This document shows, piece by piece, positions 16,939 through 24,640 of a DNA stretch of 39,260 nt. Location: the NCBI GenBank assembly GCA_018993265.1, contig JAGKSW010000119.1:1-39260 (forward strand), written 5' to 3'. This stretch comes from Nostoc sp. TH1S01. GTDB lineage: Bacteria; Cyanobacteriota; Cyanobacteriia; Cyanobacteriales; Nostocaceae. Positions within the stretch are counted from its first letter, which is position 1. Every line of letters begins with the position of its first letter. The notes under the pieces are model-generated. The model saw only the letters and a list, made by a program, of their open reading frames with translations, was not told the DNA's origin and made no database searches. A program made the position numbers and the translations under genes.

Positions 16939-17673
16939 TTAGAAAAACAGCAATTTTATTAAAGAAGCGATCGCAACAGCAACGCCTAAGATGGGATGCC
17001 AGAATCTACATTTCTGTCGAAGCCACCAAAAAAACTTTCTCTGCTGCTTTGACTTATACTTTGCTTGCTGGATCCGTTCTTGGGCAATACTCAACTCCAC
17101 GGCTGAAGAATTTGTGATGCAACTACCGGAAGTAGATGCGTTTTCATCCTCAGAGCCTCGATGATTTGGTAACATATAGTTTCTTGCTTCTAAATTGAGT
17201 GAAGTTAATTTAGGAGAAATGTTTGAGTGCTGGTCTGGTATTGCAACTACCAGATCAGCATTTATTTTTTGATATTGCGGTTCGATGATGGCTTCTGTGC
17301 CGCAGCCCATCATAGCCAAGTCCATCATTAAACCGAAGGCTTTCCAGTCTTGGAGATTAGTGGAAGTGCAGTTGTACCCGCCGGAGAAGTTTTTGGGTTT
17401 GTTTATCCAATCTGTACCGCCTACCCACAGCCAGCGGCCGCTAGGTAAAGCTTTGAGTTGGCATTGGGTTTTTTCTAGGAGGGCAATTTCTTCTGGGTTG
17501 AGCTTACCTAATTCGATTAAGCCTTGGATGGTGTGATCGCACACTTCATCATAAGATTCTCTTAATCCTATTCCCGTCCGGCGGCTGTAAATCCTGAAAA
17601 ATACAGGATTGGCTGCTGGCGCGGTTTCGGGAAACGTAACACCCTGACGTTTTCTTTCAAGCTCTCGAACCAT
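16939..17673 (-). CDS. Chimeric ORF: NrdJ N-terminus fused to an unrelated membrane-anchored tail
   Basis: Residues 1 to about 136 repeat the NrdJ N-terminus almost exactly, ending in IIEPQY. Conservative changes include RIYSRRTGIG for RTYSRRTGVG and CGTEAI for CGTGAI. After that Tyr codon the sequence becomes unrelated: about 110 residues starting QKINADLVVAIPDQHSN, a Ser/Asn-rich stretch, a basic segment (QQAKYKSKQQRKFFWWLRQK) and a final hydrophobic helix (PILGVAVAIASLIKLLFF). It lacks the radical cysteine and cannot be a reductase. The region from 17274 to about 17834 duplicates the nrdJ start plus its upstream DNA, with roughly 20-25 differences in 395 bp by hand count. It could be an expressed fusion or a stable pseudogene. 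Confidence 0.55.
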   Translation of the reverse strand: MVRELERKRQGVTFPETAPAANPVFFRIYSRRTGIGLRESYDEVCDHTIQGLIELGKLNPEEIALLEKTQCQLKALPSGRWLWVGGTDWINKPKNFSGGYNCTSTNLQDWKAFGLMMDLAMMGCGTEAIIEPQYQKINADLVVAIPDQHSNISPKLTSLNLEARNYMLPNHRGSEDENASTSGSCITNSSAVELSIAQERIQQAKYKSKQQRKFFWWLRQKCRFWHPILGVAVAIASLIKLLFF

Positions 17674-17706
17674 AATCAAGTCTTGTTACTTTTGAATAGA
17701 TGATGA

Positions 17707-18054
17707 CTATACGCCAAATGCTAAGTGACTTACAAACTGAGTACTGACGCACGCGAAGCCAGAAATGCTGTTTTTTCGTTGAGATAAGATTTTTGAAACC
17801 AACGATTTTTCGTAGAAATCAGGTTTCTTTACGCCGACATGAATGGTAACGCGGTTGCCTTCTATATCGGTTTGTGTAAATTCACGACGTAAGTTTTTTG
17901 GAGTGCTGCCAATTTCGCCTTGTACTGTGACATTGAGGCGATTGCGTATGGGAGGAAGTTGATTAATGTAAGTCCTGAAAAATACAGGATTGGCTGCTGG
18001 TGCAGTTTCGGGAAACGTAACACCCTGACGTTTTCTTTCAAGCTCTCGAACCAT
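17707..18054 (-). pseudogene. Second partial nrdJ copy with an internal deletion
   Basis: The frame begins MVRELERKRQGVTFPETAPA and reaches FFRTY, then jumps directly to INQLPPIRNRLNVTVQGEIG and onward to TIHVG. In full-length NrdJ these segments are separated by about 108 residues (SRRTG...EPQY). Homology ends near 17838, after which the frame runs into the truncated MITE and stops at 17707. The deletion joint is a shared TA within a Tyr codon. It contains no catalytic residues. It is the outermost of three tandem nrdJ 5' segments. Confidence 0.75.
17722..17834. repeat. Right-truncated copy of the nrdJ-upstream MITE
   Basis: This repeats 16778 to about 16890 with a few mismatches (TAAGTGACTTACAAACTGAG at the start), then breaks at TTCTTTACG and continues as nrdJ-like coding sequence. 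The MITE was therefore present before the duplication and was cut by it. Confidence 0.8.
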
Positions 18055-18174
18055 AATCCAGTCTTGTTGCTTTTGAACAGATTACGACTATACGCCAAGT
18101 GAGTTGAGGATAAAAGATTGCAAAATTTTCCACTTTGCGCTAAGTCTGTAGCTGTACCAATTGCAACGCACACA

Positions 18175-18753
18175 ATGTCCCTTGCTCCTTGGCGAGGTGC
18201 GCTCGCTCGCGCCTTGCATCGCAACCGTAGTCTTATATACGCTCGTTACCTACAACTGGCTACAGTACGGGCAGATCATCGCCCTGCTAATCGGACTGTG
18301 GTATTTCGTGACTTTCTCAACGATACCAATCAGCTAAAATTTATTACTGATACCCGTAGCGATAAAATTGACCAGATAAAATCTCAACCTTGGGCGGAAG
18401 CCTGTTGGTATTTCCCCAACTCGCGCGAACAGTTTCGCATTGCAGGCCGTTTGACGTTGGTGGACAGTAATAATGCTTTACTACAATCTGCCCGCCTGAG
18501 TACTTGGCAAGCACTCAGCGATGCAGCTCGCTTACAATTTGCTTGGCCTCATCCTGGTAAACCAAGAGACGCAGCGCCAGAGGCGTTTACACCTCCAGCG
18601 CCCGACCCTTTACAACCAGTTGCCAATTTTTGCTTACTATTGCTTGATCCCGTGCAGGTTGATCATTTAGAGTTGCGGGGCGAACCACAAAATAGAAGTC
18701 TTTATCAGCTTGATGAAAATCAACAGTGGTTTTGTGAGGAAGTTAATCCTTAA
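18175..18753 (+). CDS. PPOX-class FMN-binding flavoprotein (Alr4036 family)
   Basis: This is a pyridoxamine 5'-phosphate oxidase-like split-barrel protein of the cyanobacterial and plant Alr4036 type, about 192 residues from ATG 18175. The start is set by the conserved opening MSLAPWRGALARALHRNRS. Next come YLQLATVRADHRPANRTVVF (FMN/phosphate-binding strand), ITDTRSDKIDQI and PWAEACWYFPNSREQFRI, then the C-terminal NFCLLLLDPVQVDHLELRG. The family binds FMN; the substrate is not established and most members probably are not true PNP oxidases. It stands divergent from the nrdJ copies and convergent with cynS. Confidence 0.85.
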   Translation: MSLAPWRGALARALHRNRSLIYARYLQLATVRADHRPANRTVVFRDFLNDTNQLKFITDTRSDKIDQIKSQPWAEACWYFPNSREQFRIAGRLTLVDSNNALLQSARLSTWQALSDAARLQFAWPHPGKPRDAAPEAFTPPAPDPLQPVANFCLLLLDPVQVDHLELRGEPQNRSLYQLDENQQWFCEEVNP

Positions 18754-18756
18754 AAA

Positions 18757-18800
18757 GGGGCTAGGGGCTAGAGGTTAGAGGTTAGGGACTAGGGGCTAGT
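18757..18800. repeat. STRR between the PPOX gene and cynS
   Basis: GGGGCTAGGGGCTAGAGG-type heptamers lie in the short gap between two convergent genes. The same unit recurs at 20341-20369. Confidence 0.75.
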
Positions 18801-18815
18801 ATTTTTACCCAGCAC

Positions 18816-19256
18816 TCACCATTTTTTGTAGGGTAAGAATTTGCCATTCATTGTGAGCTTAACGCGATCGCCTTTGGGGTCTTCTACTTTTTCAATATCT
18901 AAAGTAAAATCTATTGCACTCATAATCCCATCACCGAATTTCTCTTGAATAACTTCTTTGATGGGCATTCCATAAACTTGCATGATTTCGTAGAAGCGGT
19001 AAATCAAGGGATCGGTTGGGACAACAGGGCCTAAGCCTTTTGTGGGATAACTAATCAGTTCTGCAATGTCTTCGGAATCAAGCCCTAACAAATCAGCAAG
19101 TTTCTGTGCTTCGTCCAAAGAAGCGGTTGCTTGACGATAAAACAAAGCAGCAATCCAGACTTCATCACGCCCCAAAACTTTTTCTAAATCTGCAAAGCTC
19201 AATCCTTTAACTTTTTTGGCAGCAAGCAGCTTTTTAGTTAATGCTGGAATTGACAT
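18816..19256 (-). CDS. cynS: Cyanate hydratase (cyanase)
   Basis: Cyanase converts cyanate and bicarbonate to ammonia and CO2, a detoxification and nitrogen-salvage step. The start at ATG 19256 gives [14 protein letters not shown] and a 146-residue protein, the family size. Catalytic residues R87 and E90 ([12 protein letters not shown]) and S113 (GIMSAIDF) keep the spacing of the E. coli R96, E99 and S122 triad. The N-terminal HTH-like fold and the [11 protein letters not shown] motif are intact. No cynABD cyanate transporter is adjacent, so here it is a single gene. An upstream in-frame start at 19331 is possible but lacks conservation. Confidence 0.95.
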   Translation of the reverse strand: MSIPALTKKLLAAKKVKGLSFADLEKVLGRDEVWIAALFYRQATASLDEAQKLADLLGLDSEDIAELISYPTKGLGPVVPTDPLIYRFYEIMQVYGMPIKEVIQEKFGDGIMSAIDFTLDIEKVEDPKGDRVKLTMNGKFLPYKKW

Positions 19257-19487
19257 AGTACACTCTGATATCAATTTTGGATTTTGGATTGAAAGTCTTG
19301 ATTCATAGACTGTTGCAAAATTCTGAAGCAAGACTAGCTATTTCAATTTAGTATGATTCAGCCTGCTAGGCAAAAAGCAAATAGAGTAAAGAGCCACTGC
19401 TCAGAATCTTCAGAATCATGAATATTTTCTGACGATGCTGAGAAATTGTTTTCAGAGGCTCTTGCTTCATTACTTTAGTTTGCTCAT

Positions 19488-20252
19488 TTAAATCCCTGCG
19501 CCATCGAGAAATTCTTGAATTGCTTTGTCTCGGAGGCTACATAAAGGAGCTTCTGGTTTTGGTTCAGGTTCTTGAACAGCTACCGCACCCACTAATACGG
19601 GAGTTTTAGCAGCAGGTTGTAGTTGCTGTAGATTTTGGATTTGTTGTTCTAATGCTTCAATGCGATCTACTAAAGCGCGAATTACTTCCGCTTCCGAGTC
19701 TGGTAAGTTGTTGTGTTCTAGAGGTGCAACCCGAACTCCCGAACGATAAACAATCCGCCCAGGAATGCCCACAACAGTACAATCAGAAGGCACATCCCTG
19801 AGAACAACTGACCCAGCACCAATGCGGACATTATTACCAATGTGAATATTGCCCAGTACCTTTGCACCAGCACCGACTACGACATTTTCCCCGACTGTAG
19901 GATGGCGCTTACCACTTTGTTTACCAGTTCCGCCCAAAGTGACACCTTGATAAATTAGAGCATAATCACCTATGATTGCCGTCTCACCAATCACCACACC
20001 CATACCGTGGTCAATAAATACTCCTTGTCCAATGGTTGCACCTGGGTGAATTTCGATACCAGTCAAAAATCGAGATAGGTGAGAAATGAAGCGGGGAACA
20101 AAGGGAAGACCAAAATGGTGTAGCCAGTGAGCCAGTCGGTGAAAAAGCAGGGCTTGCAAGCCAGGGTAACAAACCAAAACCTCTAACCAGTTACGGGCGG
20201 CTGGGTCACGTTCAAAAATAATGCGAAAATCGGCACGTAGAGTAGATAGCAC
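19488..20252 (-). CDS. cysE: Serine O-acetyltransferase
   Basis: CysE acetylates serine with acetyl-CoA, the first step of cysteine synthesis. The 254-residue protein begins with the short bacterial-type N-terminal helices ([20 protein letters not shown]), then the left-handed beta-helix with hexapeptide repeats. Catalytic and binding motifs include [28 protein letters not shown] and [11 protein letters not shown]. After about residue 185 it carries a cyanobacterial extension with a short coiled coil ([18 protein letters not shown]) and a Pro/Glu-rich stretch. The usual C-terminal cysteine-feedback region is replaced by this extension. Confidence 0.93.
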   Translation of the reverse strand: MLSTLRADFRIIFERDPAARNWLEVLVCYPGLQALLFHRLAHWLHHFGLPFVPRFISHLSRFLTGIEIHPGATIGQGVFIDHGMGVVIGETAIIGDYALIYQGVTLGGTGKQSGKRHPTVGENVVVGAGAKVLGNIHIGNNVRIGAGSVVLRDVPSDCTVVGIPGRIVYRSGVRVAPLEHNNLPDSEAEVIRALVDRIEALEQQIQNLQQLQPAAKTPVLVGAVAVQEPEPKPEAPLCSLRDKAIQEFLDGAGI

Positions 20253-20340
20253 GCAATAGTACCCTCGGAAAGCAAACGAGCTACCATACCATATTATCTT
20301 TTTCAGTGCTTGGTTGATGAAGTGCTGAGTGCGGGGTGGG

Positions 20341-20453
20341 GATTAGGAACTAGGGGCTAGGGACTAGGAATAATATTTCTGAGAGCAACTTAAGTATAAG
20401 TGCTGGGTGATCAGCAAGATATTCTTCCTTCCACTCCCTACTCCCCACTCCCC
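20341..20453. repeat. Two STRR runs between cysE and the dehydrogenase gene
   Basis: GGGGCTAGGGACTAGG units (20341-20369) and CACTCCCTACTCCCC units (20431-20453) lie in the spacer. The second set matches the run inside cobB. Confidence 0.75.
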
Positions 20454-20461
20454 ATAATTAT

Positions 20462-21340
20462 TTACTCAGCGCTAGAATCTCCCCATTCTTTAATAGCGGA
20501 AAAGATTGATGAATAATCATCATTAGCAAATGACATTTTCATGGCTGTAGACAAAATATGTCGCACAGACTCAATGCTACTGAGGTCTAAACCTAAAGCT
20601 TTGGCTTCTGAGATAAATAAGTCTGTATCTTTGAGTAAATGTTTTGTCGGAAAATTGGGGTTTGCATAGTCTTCCTCTAACATTCTTTGCAGCTTTTTAT
20701 CAAAAGTAGGTGCATAAAGAGAGCTTTCGCGTAAAACTTGCATAAAAGATTCGATATTTACGCCTTGACGCTGCAAAAAAGCTAGACTCAGGGCAAAGCT
20801 AGTTGTTAGAGAAGCAATTAATTGATTGAGGGCTAATTTCAAGGCAGATGCTGTTCCCACAGGCCCAATTAGTAAAGGTTCTGGGCCAAAATTTTGGAGT
20901 AATTGTAAATGTCTTTGATATTGTGATGGGGTTGCGCCTACCATGACAATTAATTTACCGCTTTTGGCTTCGGGAATGCTGCCTAATACGGGTGCTTCTA
21001 TATATTCACCCCCACCACCAACTATGGCATCTCGAATTTCTTGGCTTTCGGTGGGTGTAATTGTACCCATTTGAATAATAGTGCGTCCTTCTAAGGTGCG
21101 CCAAGCCGTATCTGAAAGTAATACTTGATAAATGGCTGCGGCGTTAGTCAGCATCAAAATAATGCAATCAGCAGCACGAATGGCCTGACGGGGTTGTGTG
21201 GCAATTTCTGCGCCAGCGGCTTGTAATGGTGCTAATTTTTCTGGGGTGCGATTGTAAGCAACTACTTGTATATTAGCTGCTAACAACCTTTGAGCCATTG
21301 GTTGTCCCATCAGTCCAGTTCCCAGAAATGCCACCTTCAT
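20462..21340 (-). CDS. Beta-hydroxyacid dehydrogenase family oxidoreductase (GLYR-like)
   Basis: This NAD(P)-dependent enzyme of the 3-hydroxyisobutyrate/6-phosphogluconate dehydrogenase superfamily has 292 residues. The Rossmann motif is FLGTGLMGQPMA (5-16) and the substrate-binding loop EAPVLGSIPEAKSG (115-128). The catalytic Lys is K168 in GTASALKLALNQ. The loop pattern resembles glyoxylate/succinic-semialdehyde reductases more than true 3-hydroxyisobutyrate dehydrogenase, but the substrate is not decided. It is a single gene flanked by STRRs. Confidence 0.88.
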   Translation of the reverse strand: MKVAFLGTGLMGQPMAQRLLAANIQVVAYNRTPEKLAPLQAAGAEIATQPRQAIRAADCIILMLTNAAAIYQVLLSDTAWRTLEGRTIIQMGTITPTESQEIRDAIVGGGGEYIEAPVLGSIPEAKSGKLIVMVGATPSQYQRHLQLLQNFGPEPLLIGPVGTASALKLALNQLIASLTTSFALSLAFLQRQGVNIESFMQVLRESSLYAPTFDKKLQRMLEEDYANPNFPTKHLLKDTDLFISEAKALGLDLSSIESVRHILSTAMKMSFANDDYSSIFSAIKEWGDSSAE

Positions 21341-21487
21341 TGTTCACGTTCCTTTGATAAAGCTGAGGCGAAGTCTGTCTTAGACATCGCGTGTTCATCG
21401 TTTGATTGTAATTGCCTGACGAGTTGTAATTTGAGACTTAAGATGCCATCCTAAATCTCAAATTCACCCAATACTGCTGAATAAATA

Positions 21488-21551
21488 GAGAGTGGGGAGT
21501 AGGGAAACAAGGGAAGAATGATAACTCAACACTCAGTACTCAGTACTCAGC
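21488..21551. repeat. STRR runs downstream of the 31-residue peptide gene
   Basis: GAGTGGGGAGTAGGG (21488-21504) and CAACACTCAGTACTCAGTAC-type units (21524-21551) lie just past the 31-residue ORF on its 3' side. Confidence 0.65.
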
Positions 21552-21560
21552 AGTTTAAAT

Positions 21561-21656
21561 TCAACCGCCAGCGGCAAAAGTCGCCATAATGACAACAGAC
21601 AGTAAGATACCGGGTGTAAGTAGCATTACTAGCATCAACAAGTCATGAGTATTCAT
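21561..21656 (-). CDS. 31-residue single-pass membrane peptide
   Basis: ATG 21656 opens a 31-codon frame: MNTHDLLMLVMLLTPGILLS followed by VVIMATFAAGG and TGA. It is almost all one hydrophobic helix with a short polar N-terminus, the form of the low-molecular-mass subunits of cyanobacterial photosystems and NDH-1. It does not match any subunit I can recall (PsaM, PsbM, PsbX, Psb30, PetL and PetN all differ). It sits alone in a 427-bp gap between two minus-strand genes. There is no strong Shine-Dalgarno. Function unknown. Confidence 0.55.
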   Translation of the reverse strand: MNTHDLLMLVMLLTPGILLSVVIMATFAAGG

Positions 21657-21767
21657 AGTTTTGTTGCTTTTTTAAACACAGGATTTCGCAGTAATCAATA
21701 GTAATGCTAGTCCATATAACAATGATGCTGCCGACTTACAGAGAGTTTTAACTTTTTTCCCTTACTT

Positions 21768-22964
21768 TTACTTTGGCACAATTAATCCTTTCAGGGGTTG
21801 AGCAATTTCATGATCTTGGAGTCCTTTACTTTGGACTAGTACTCCAAAGCCACCTAATCCTGTGGGATCGATAAGTTGGTGGAGTGATTCACGGCGTTGC
21901 AACAACTGAGCGATCGCTATATCTTGATGAGAAAGTGAGGCTATTCTGTCTCCCAAATCCAACGCCATCAAAAATAAACCTTGTTGGGTAAAGCCAATTT
22001 TGGTTAAACCACATTGCTCTCCCCACAGTTCTAAGGCGGTAAAGTCAACATGAGCGGTGATATCTTGTCGCCCAATATTAATGTAGGGGTTGTTATGGTA
22101 GCGATGCTGGTAGTAGCACTGTAGGGTTCCTTGCGATCGCCTGGGGTTATAGTAGCGATGGGCAGGATAGCCATAATCAATTGTTACCACATAGCCGCGC
22201 TGCAAGCGGTCTGCTACTATACTCAACCAGTCTAAAGCCGCTAAATTAATTTCACTGCGGTAGCCATCGGGGTAGACTTTTGCAGATAAATCGATACCTA
22301 TCAAATCAAAATATTTTGTCAACTGCGGTGTAGAAATTTCCCCGATGATTTCTTGAAACTCCCCTTCTAACAGCAGATAATTTTCATCTTGCTCTTCATC
22401 AGATGGTAAGGTGACATAAATTTCTTGCAGTTCCCCTGTTTGTAAAATAAATTGATGCACTGAAAAAGCATCGACTAGTTCGTTAGAAAAAAAGCAGCCA
22501 GTTATCGAATTGCTAGGTATATCTGCTAAATTACACCACCGCACAGGGTAATTTTGTAAACGTTGTTTTTGTTCCTGCTGCAATTCGGGAGACTTTTCGA
22601 CAATGAGATAATCTAATACTGATAAAAAATCAGGATAATGCAGTTGATAATAATTGAGAATATGCAACCCTAGTAATCCTTGACCCGCTCCCATTTCTAC
22701 CAAAGAATAAGGTCGGGGTTGTCCTAAAATTTCCCACATTTGCACAAATTGTTCTGCTAGTAACTCGCCAAAATCAGCACCGAGACTAACAGATGTGAAA
22801 AAATCACCGCCTTTAAACCCAATGTTGACTGCTTTGCTGGCATAGTAGCCGTGTTCAGGATGATATAACACCATATCCATATATTCGGCAAAGGTAATTC
22901 GCTTTTGCGGACTAGTAGCAATGCGATCGCTGATGGCCGCACACAACGCTGGGTTAGAATTCAT
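21768..22964 (-). CDS. SAM-dependent methyltransferase, MidA/NDUFAF7 (DUF185) family
   Basis: This protein of about 398 residues is homologous to mitochondrial NDUFAF7, which methylates an arginine of a complex I subunit. The cyanobacterial role is unproven, though an NDH-1 link is reasonable. The opening motif is ITFAEYMDMVLYHPEHGYYA. The SAM-binding loop is VEMGAGQGLLGLHIL. Further family motifs are FFSNELVDAFSVHQF, TIDYGYPAHRYYNPRRSQGT and DITAHVDFTAL. I start at ATG 22964 (MNSNPALCAAI), not TTG 22970. Confidence 0.88.
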   Translation of the reverse strand: MNSNPALCAAISDRIATSPQKRITFAEYMDMVLYHPEHGYYASKAVNIGFKGGDFFTSVSLGADFGELLAEQFVQMWEILGQPRPYSLVEMGAGQGLLGLHILNYYQLHYPDFLSVLDYLIVEKSPELQQEQKQRLQNYPVRWCNLADIPSNSITGCFFSNELVDAFSVHQFILQTGELQEIYVTLPSDEEQDENYLLLEGEFQEIIGEISTPQLTKYFDLIGIDLSAKVYPDGYRSEINLAALDWLSIVADRLQRGYVVTIDYGYPAHRYYNPRRSQGTLQCYYQHRYHNNPYINIGRQDITAHVDFTALELWGEQCGLTKIGFTQQGLFLMALDLGDRIASLSHQDIAIAQLLQRRESLHQLIDPTGLGGFGVLVQSKGLQDHEIAQPLKGLIVPK

Positions 22965-22988
22965 AAACAAGTTAGATCAGTGGGCTTC

Positions 22989-23021
22989 AGATCCCCGACT
23001 TCTTTGAGAAGTCGGGGATCT
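22989..23021. terminator. Perfect 14-bp stem hairpin between divergent genes
   Basis: AGATCCCCGACTTC pairs perfectly with GAAGTCGGGGATCT around a 5-nt loop. It lies upstream of both flanking genes, so it is more likely a dispersed palindromic repeat than a true terminator. A second small hairpin, CCCATAG/CTATGGG, is at 23065-23086. Confidence 0.55.
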
Positions 23022-23176
23022 ATATATTTTATTTATTTAGGGCTTTTATTTAATCCAGGACTTACCCATAGGTTCGTCACTATGGGACAAAACTAGCAAT
23101 CTGAAGTTGAGCAAAACACCAGAATTTTGGGAATACTCATAGTGTTTTGCAGCATTGGCTTGGTTAGGCTCACGCT

Positions 23177-24355
23177 ATGAGAGCATTAAAAATCATTTTT
23201 CTGGGATTTGCTTATATTTTGTGTGTTGGTTTGGTATTAATTTCCGTATCGGCGGGATATGCAACAACATCAGCCTCCGTTGATACCTTGCGACAACAAC
23301 AGCAACAAATTAATCAAGAACGCCAGAATGTAATTCAGGAACGCGATCGCTTGACGAATTTGCAAAATGCTGCTCAAAAACGTTTAACTGGAATTAACCA
23401 AAATATCAACACCACAAATAATCAAATTCAAGATAGTGAATCGCGGTTAGCACAAGCAAGCCTTCGCCTACAGAAGTTAGAAGCTGATTTAGCTGTGGCG
23501 CAACGTACTTATGAAGAACGACAAGTCGCCACAGTAGCAAGATTGCGTTATCTCCAGCGATCGCACGCTAGTCAAGGCTGGGCGGTTTTAATGCAAAGCC
23601 AAAATATCAGTGACTTTATCAGCCGTCGTCATCAATTAAAGTTAGTCTATCAGGCAGACCAGAAAATTTTAGCTAAACTCAATGTTCAAGCATTGCAAAT
23701 CAATCAGCAAAAAACTGACGTAGAACAGCAAAAAAATGAAATTGCGTTAATTCGTCAGCAATTACTCTTACAAAAATCAGATTATCAAGCTCAAGCACAG
23801 TCACAAGCAGAATTAATTCAACGCTTAAATAGCGATCGCCTCGCCTTAGAAGCAGCCGAAAATCAATTAGAAAGAGACTCGCATAATTTAGACAACTTAA
23901 TTCAAGAAAAAGTCGCCGCCTTAGAAGGACGCAGCAAAACCAACAGCCGCAATAGCATTATCATTCGCGGTACAGGACTGTTTACTTATCCGAGTAATGC
24001 ACCTACTAGCAGTCCCTTTGGCTGGCGGATACATCCGATTCTCGGCTATCGTCGCTTCCATGCAGGTTTAGATTTTGCAGCTAGCTATGGTAGTACAATT
24101 CGCGCCGCCGATTCGGGAACTGTAATTTTTGCGGGGTGGTATGGTGGCTATGGTAGAGCCGTAATTATCGACCACGGTAACGGACTAACCACACTCTACG
24201 GACACACCAGTGAATTATTTGTTTCTGAAGGACAAGGAGTACAACGCGGACAAGCGATCGCGGCTGTTGGTTCCACAGGTTTTTCTACCGGGCCACACCT
24301 ACATTTTGAGGTGCGTCGTCATGGTACTCCAGTCAATCCGGCTGATTTTCTTTAA
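23177..24355 (+). CDS. M23 family metallopeptidase with coiled coil (EnvC/NlpD-like)
   Basis: This 392-residue protein is predicted to be secreted to the cell wall. An N-terminal signal or anchor (FLGFAYILCVGLVLISVSA) is followed by a long coiled coil (about 35-255, Gln-rich) and a C-terminal LytM domain. Zinc ligands are H295 and D299 (FHAGLDFA) and H376 in PHLHFEV, with H374 alongside. All ligands are present, so it may be an active glycyl endopeptidase or an amidase activator of the EnvC type. Such proteins act at septa. The tRNA gene follows 59 bp downstream. Confidence 0.93.
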   Translation: MRALKIIFLGFAYILCVGLVLISVSAGYATTSASVDTLRQQQQQINQERQNVIQERDRLTNLQNAAQKRLTGINQNINTTNNQIQDSESRLAQASLRLQKLEADLAVAQRTYEERQVATVARLRYLQRSHASQGWAVLMQSQNISDFISRRHQLKLVYQADQKILAKLNVQALQINQQKTDVEQQKNEIALIRQQLLLQKSDYQAQAQSQAELIQRLNSDRLALEAAENQLERDSHNLDNLIQEKVAALEGRSKTNSRNSIIIRGTGLFTYPSNAPTSSPFGWRIHPILGYRRFHAGLDFAASYGSTIRAADSGTVIFAGWYGGYGRAVIIDHGNGLTTLYGHTSELFVSEGQGVQRGQAIAAVGSTGFSTGPHLHFEVRRHGTPVNPADFL

Positions 24356-24393
24356 GGTTGATGCTAAATTGCCTACAAACTTGATCACAACCA

Positions 24394-24402
24394 TGCTATA
24401 AT
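24394..24402 (+). promoter_or_regulatory. Extended -10 promoter of tRNA-Arg
   Basis: TGCTATAAT is a consensus extended -10 element, 12 bp before the tRNA. No good -35 box is seen at the standard spacing, which an extended -10 can compensate. Confidence 0.6.
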
Positions 24403-24414
24403 GCAGGAGACTAA

Positions 24415-24487
24415 GGGCGCGTGGCTCAGTGGATAGAGCAACAGATTCCGGTTCTGTGGGTCGGGGGTTCAAATCCCTCCGCGCTCG
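24415..24487 (+). tRNA. tRNA-Arg (anticodon CCG)
   Basis: A 73-nt cloverleaf folds by hand. The acceptor stem is GGGCGCG/CGCGCTC with one G-U pair, the D-arm GCTC...GAGC, the anticodon stem ACAGA/TCTGT with loop TTCCGGT (anticodon CCG), and the T-arm GGGGG-TTCAAAT-CCCTC. The discriminator base is G and CCA is not encoded. It reads CGG codons. A transposon-like end begins three bases after its last nucleotide. Confidence 0.97.
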
Positions 24488-24490
24488 TTT

Positions 24491-24590
24491 TGTACATTAA
24501 CTAATTACTTGTCCGCGTTGACAAAATTAATTTCCAGATTGCCAAGTTAATGTCGGCGTTGACAAATTGTGTGTCATGATAGCATTCTGC
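24491..24590. mobile_element. Orphan end resembling a type V-K CAST (Tn7-like) left end
   Basis: The sequence after tRNA-Arg begins TGTACA (24491-24496), the terminal hexamer of type V-K CRISPR-associated transposons, and continues with spaced TnsB-site-like repeats. TTGTCCGCGTTGACAAAATT is at 24509-24528 and TGTCGGCGTTGACAAATT at 24551-24568, with a partial TGTGTCATGAT at 24570-24580. The arrangement of TGTC/TGACA motifs separated by AATTAA tracts resembles the left ends of Scytonema and Anabaena CAST elements. V-K elements insert about 60-66 bp from a GTN PAM, with the left end facing the target, often a tRNA gene; a GTG at 24429-24431 lies about 60 bp before 24491. No tnsB, tnsC, tniQ, cas12k or opposite end is visible, so this would be a relic. 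Confidence 0.6.
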
Positions 24591-24640
24591 CATATATAAA
24601 GTATGGCAAAATTCTTATTTTATAGTGTAACTAATCAGTT

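Noticed and set aside
16736-18110. Cobalamin riboswitch upstream of nrdJ
   Set aside because: B12 riboswitches are common before B12-independent genes, so I looked for B12-box-like sequence near nrdJ and its copies. None was seen; the conserved block is a MITE.
22989-23021. Hairpin as a true terminator of the MidA gene
   Set aside because: It lies upstream of the minus-strand MidA start and upstream of the plus-strand M23 gene, so it terminates neither; it fits a dispersed palindromic repeat better.
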